Assembly: GCA_009889585.1 (NCBI GenBank)
Contig: WUQV01000266.1
Coordinates: forward strand, 1 to 8,586
Direction: 5' to 3'
DNA length: 8,586 nucleotides
DNA from: Candidatus Bathyarchaeota archaeon
Lineage (GTDB): Archaea; Thermoproteota; Bathyarchaeia; Bathyarchaeales; WUQV01
This document shows positions 5,944 through 8,586 of this stretch, one piece after another. How positions within the stretch are numbered: the stretch's first letter is position 1; each line of letters starts with the position of its first letter. Position numbers and translations under genes: made by a program. The notes below the pieces were generated by a model that worked only from the letters and a program-made list of their open reading frames with translations, was not told the DNA's origin and made no database searches.

Positions 5944-5964
5944 TCAATTTTCTTAACGAGATTC
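5941..5964 (-). repeat. terminal degenerate CRISPR repeat (trailer end)
   Basis: This copy has T instead of C at + position 10 of the repeat. In the crRNA sense this is G15 to A, which breaks the C5-G15 pair in the short repeat hairpin. Its last three bases form the AAG codon at the open edge of the AbrB remnant. Confidence 0.85.
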
Positions 5965-5968
5965 TGTT

Positions 5969-6005
5969 TTATACCCTGCTAAGGATCCGATTGCTGAGGG
6001 TATAA
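5969..6005 (-). other. 9-bp perfect inverted repeat inside the oldest spacer
   Basis: TTATACCCT (5969-5977) and AGGGTATAA (5997-6005) are exact reverse complements with a 19-nt loop. The right arm ends exactly at the repeat boundary. On the minus (transcribed) strand this is a stem-loop near the 3' end of the array transcript. It lacks a following T-tract, so a classical terminator is unlikely. Confidence 0.65.
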
Positions 6006-6029
6006 CATTCAATTCTCTTAACGAGATTC
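6006..6029 (-). repeat. second variant CRISPR repeat with altered crRNA handle
   Basis: This copy begins CATTC instead of CTTTC. In the crRNA sense the handle becomes ATTGAATG rather than ATTGAAAG. This repeat supplies the handle for the oldest spacer (5965-6005). Confidence 0.85.
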
Positions 6030-8586
6030 CGGACGCTCGATTAGTTTCAGCCACGCTGCATATCAGTTGCTTTCAATTCTCTTAACGAGATTCCGGTCGA
6101 ATAATTCCTAAGATGAGGCCAAACTTATGGTATCACGCTTTCAATTCTCTTAACGAGATTCCAATGATTTTCGAGATATGCGCTGCGGTTGCATTAGTTT
6201 TCTTTCAATTCTCTTAACGAGATTCGCTCGTTCAACGCTTGAGTTAGCTAAAGCTTTTTCGATAACTTTCAATTCTCTTAACGAGATTCCTTCAAGTATA
6301 TGCAAAAGCATTGACTCAACCTTCAGTATTTTCTTTCAATTCTCTTAACGAGATTCCCCTACTACCTTGGAAAGCGCATAATTCAATCGAATTTAATGAC
6401 TTTCAATTCTCTTAACGAGATTCCCCTTGACCCTTTTACAGGTTTCATGGCGGCATAGGATGACTTTCAATTCTCTTAACGAGATTCCCGACGAAGTCAA
6501 CGAACTCGACGTTCTTCGATCCGCACCACTTTCAATTCTCTTAACGAGATTCCGCCGCTTCATGCAAAATAGATGGAATCTACCGTCACTTCTTTCAATT
6601 CTCTTAACGAGATTCCAATATTACAAAGATGGCGTACTCGAACACTTCAGGTTTACTTTCAATTCTCTTAACGAGATTCCGCCATAAGGCTTGCTTATAC
6701 GAAGGGGGTCATAGATGACTTTCAATTCTCTTAACGAGATTCCTCGGACGTGAGCTGCCAATTAGATGATCCCTTAATCGATCTTTCAATTCTCTTAACG
6801 AGATTCCCCATTCTGCGGGGAGAGCGAATACGTGAAGATCCTCGGCCTTTCAATTCTCTTAACGAGATTCTTTGTTCGAAAAGGGCGGAAAGCTTATCGG
6901 TTTTCATACTTTCAATTCTCTTAACGAGATTCAGGGATATTTAGATGAATTCGACCTTGTGAGCATTCTTACCTTTCAATTCTCTTAACGAGATTCAGGT
7001 TAGGGAAGGCTTGTTATCAACCATGTTAAAGCCTTTCTTTCAATTCTCTTAACGAGATTCCTAGAAATGAGAAAGCGAGGGATACCGACGGAGAAGGAAG
7101 AAGCTTTCAATTCTCTTAACGAGATTCAGCGAAGATTGACGTTTTGAAGAAAGAGATTAAAATTACTTTCAATTCTCTTAACGAGATTCCTATCTTTTTA
7201 ACGACAAGTTGAAGCTTAGGGGTCGAATGCTTTCAATTCTCTTAACGAGATTCATCGTAAAGGCGATAATGAAAGATTGCTTTCCAGATGAGCTTTCAAT
7301 TCTCTTAACGAGATTCCTATCAAGTCCAAGTGGATCGCTATGGGCTGTGATGGCTTTCAATTCTCTTAACGAGATTCTGCGTCTTTGGAATGTTTATTAG
7401 CTCTCCTATTTGTTTTCTTTCAATTCTCTTAACGAGATTCAACGTTACAGTTAAAAATATTGGCAAATGATACCTGATTTCTTTCAATTCTCTTAACGAG
7501 ATTCTTGGTAAGTGGCTTTATGATAGCGTAGCTGTTTTTGGTAAACTTTCAATTCTCTTAACGAGATTCACCTACTACGGGCTCGGTTTCAGCTTACAGG
7601 ATAAGATCTACTTTCAATTCTCTTAACGAGATTCGTTGGATAGGAAGATCATTCTGAAAATAGCGGCGTTATTCTTTCAATTCTCTTAACGAGATTCAGA
7701 GGAAGAGGAGGAGCTAGAAGAGGAGCTTTTCTAGGGCAACTTTCAATTCTCTTAACGAGATTCACGTGGACGTTTACTCCATCCTACCTATCGAAGTCGT
7801 TGACTTTCAATTCTCTTAACGAGATTCCATCATCGCAATACTCCAAGTGAATTGCTCCCTTCGCACCCTTTCAATTCTCTTAACGAGATTCTAAAAAGGG
7901 AGATCGAAAAGCTAAAGAAAACCCTCGCAACTTTCAATTCTCTTAACGAGATTCTTCCCCCCACATTTTTGAACCGCTTCTTAAAGCGCTTACTTTCAAT
8001 TCTCTTAACGAGATTCCTGAGGTTGAGCGAAGTCCCGAAGTTGATCGCAAACGTAAACTTTCAATTCTCTTAACGAGATTCCGCCCCTCCGAAGAAAAGC
8101 CCGTCGATTTTGCTCGTATGTACTTTCAATTCTCTTAACGAGATTCCAGGGTTCATCCTCGCTTGTTCTCCCGCCTTCAACATTTTCTTTCAATTCTCTT
8201 AACGAGATTCAAGGTATGACTTCGCCTTTCCCGCGGTCGTCGCAACGTACTTTCAATTCTCTTAACGAGATTCTGCTCAATGAAGTAGCTGCTTTTATTG
8301 AAAAAAGGACTTTCAATTCTCTTAACGAGATTCAGGGAAGGAGTGGCTGTTATCCGCGAGCCCGTGGCGCTTCTTTCAATTCTCTTAACGAGATTCCTCA
8401 TAAGCGGTTTAGCGAAATGTTCTTTAAAGAAAACTTTCAATTCTCTTAACGAGATTCTAACGCTCAACTTCTCGTTTAGCTCCCTCATCGACATCTTCTT
8501 TCAATTCTCTTAACGAGATTCGATTATTCAGGGAAAAGCATTGGGTTTAGAATTGAAGGTATCTTTCAATTCTCTTAACGAGATTC

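Larger units (their letters stand above)
5941..8586 (-). CRISPR. CRISPR array, 42 repeats and 41 spacers, continuing past the right edge
   Basis: The 24-bp repeat reads CTTTCAATTCT...TAACGAGATTC on the + strand, starting at 5941, 6006, 6070, 6138, 6202, 6266 and so on to 8563. Forty copies are identical; those at 5941 and 6006 carry one substitution each. Spacers are 36-44 bp, most often 40, and I found no duplicates. In the minus orientation the repeat begins GAATCTCG, has a weak TCTC-GTTAA-GAGA hairpin and ends ATTGAAAG, the 8-nt 5' handle known from crRNAs of Sulfolobus and Pyrococcus. Transcription is therefore leftward and the leader lies beyond 8586. The mutated repeats at the left end agree, because leader-distal repeats decay. 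No cas gene is in the window; repeat length and handle fit archaeal type I-A/III systems, but the type cannot be settled. Confidence 0.98.

Noticed and set aside
6427..8513. Apparent open frames through the array containing FNSLNEI, LSILLTRF or NLVKRIE
   Set aside because: These are translations of the CRISPR repeat in different frames, not genes.

Overview
The window looks like chromosomal DNA of a thermophilic archaeon, probably of the Thermoproteota/TACK group. Support comes from an Sm-like protein of the SmAP3 type, an archaeosine tRNA-guanine transglycosylase, a PAC2-family protein, TATA-type promoters with short or absent leaders, and a CRISPR array with 24-bp repeats ending in the archaeal ATTGAAAG handle. 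I cannot place it to genus.

Layout. Positions 1-1300 hold two leftward genes with a sulfur theme: the first 46 codons of a TauE/SafE-type anion exporter running off the left edge, and a complete PLP-dependent cysteine synthase-family enzyme with a TTG start and a strong Shine-Dalgarno. Positions 1300-2460 are gene-poor, with one doubtful 74-codon frame and about 0.8 kb where I find no convincing gene. Positions 2462-5644 are a compact housekeeping block. SmAP3 (+) and a PAC2 protein (-) converge with only 15 bp between them. The PAC2 gene diverges across about 350 bp from tgtA (+), an archaeosine transglycosylase that lacks the usual C-terminal PUA domain.

Positions 5645-5940 carry a tiny doubtful frame and, on the minus strand, an AbrB-type DNA-binding protein missing its start. 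Its open frame stops exactly at the edge of the CRISPR array. Positions 5941-8586 are the array: 42 repeats and 41 spacers, still running at the right edge. Repeat orientation and two mutated repeats at the left end both indicate that the array is transcribed leftward, that its leader and newest spacers lie beyond the window, and that 5941 is the old trailer end. No cas gene is present.

The most interesting signals are in the array. The oldest spacers almost all carry the same extra base next to the repeat, as if the repeat unit had once been 25 bp. The oldest spacer contains a perfect 9-bp inverted repeat between two damaged repeats. The array abuts a decapitated regulator gene.
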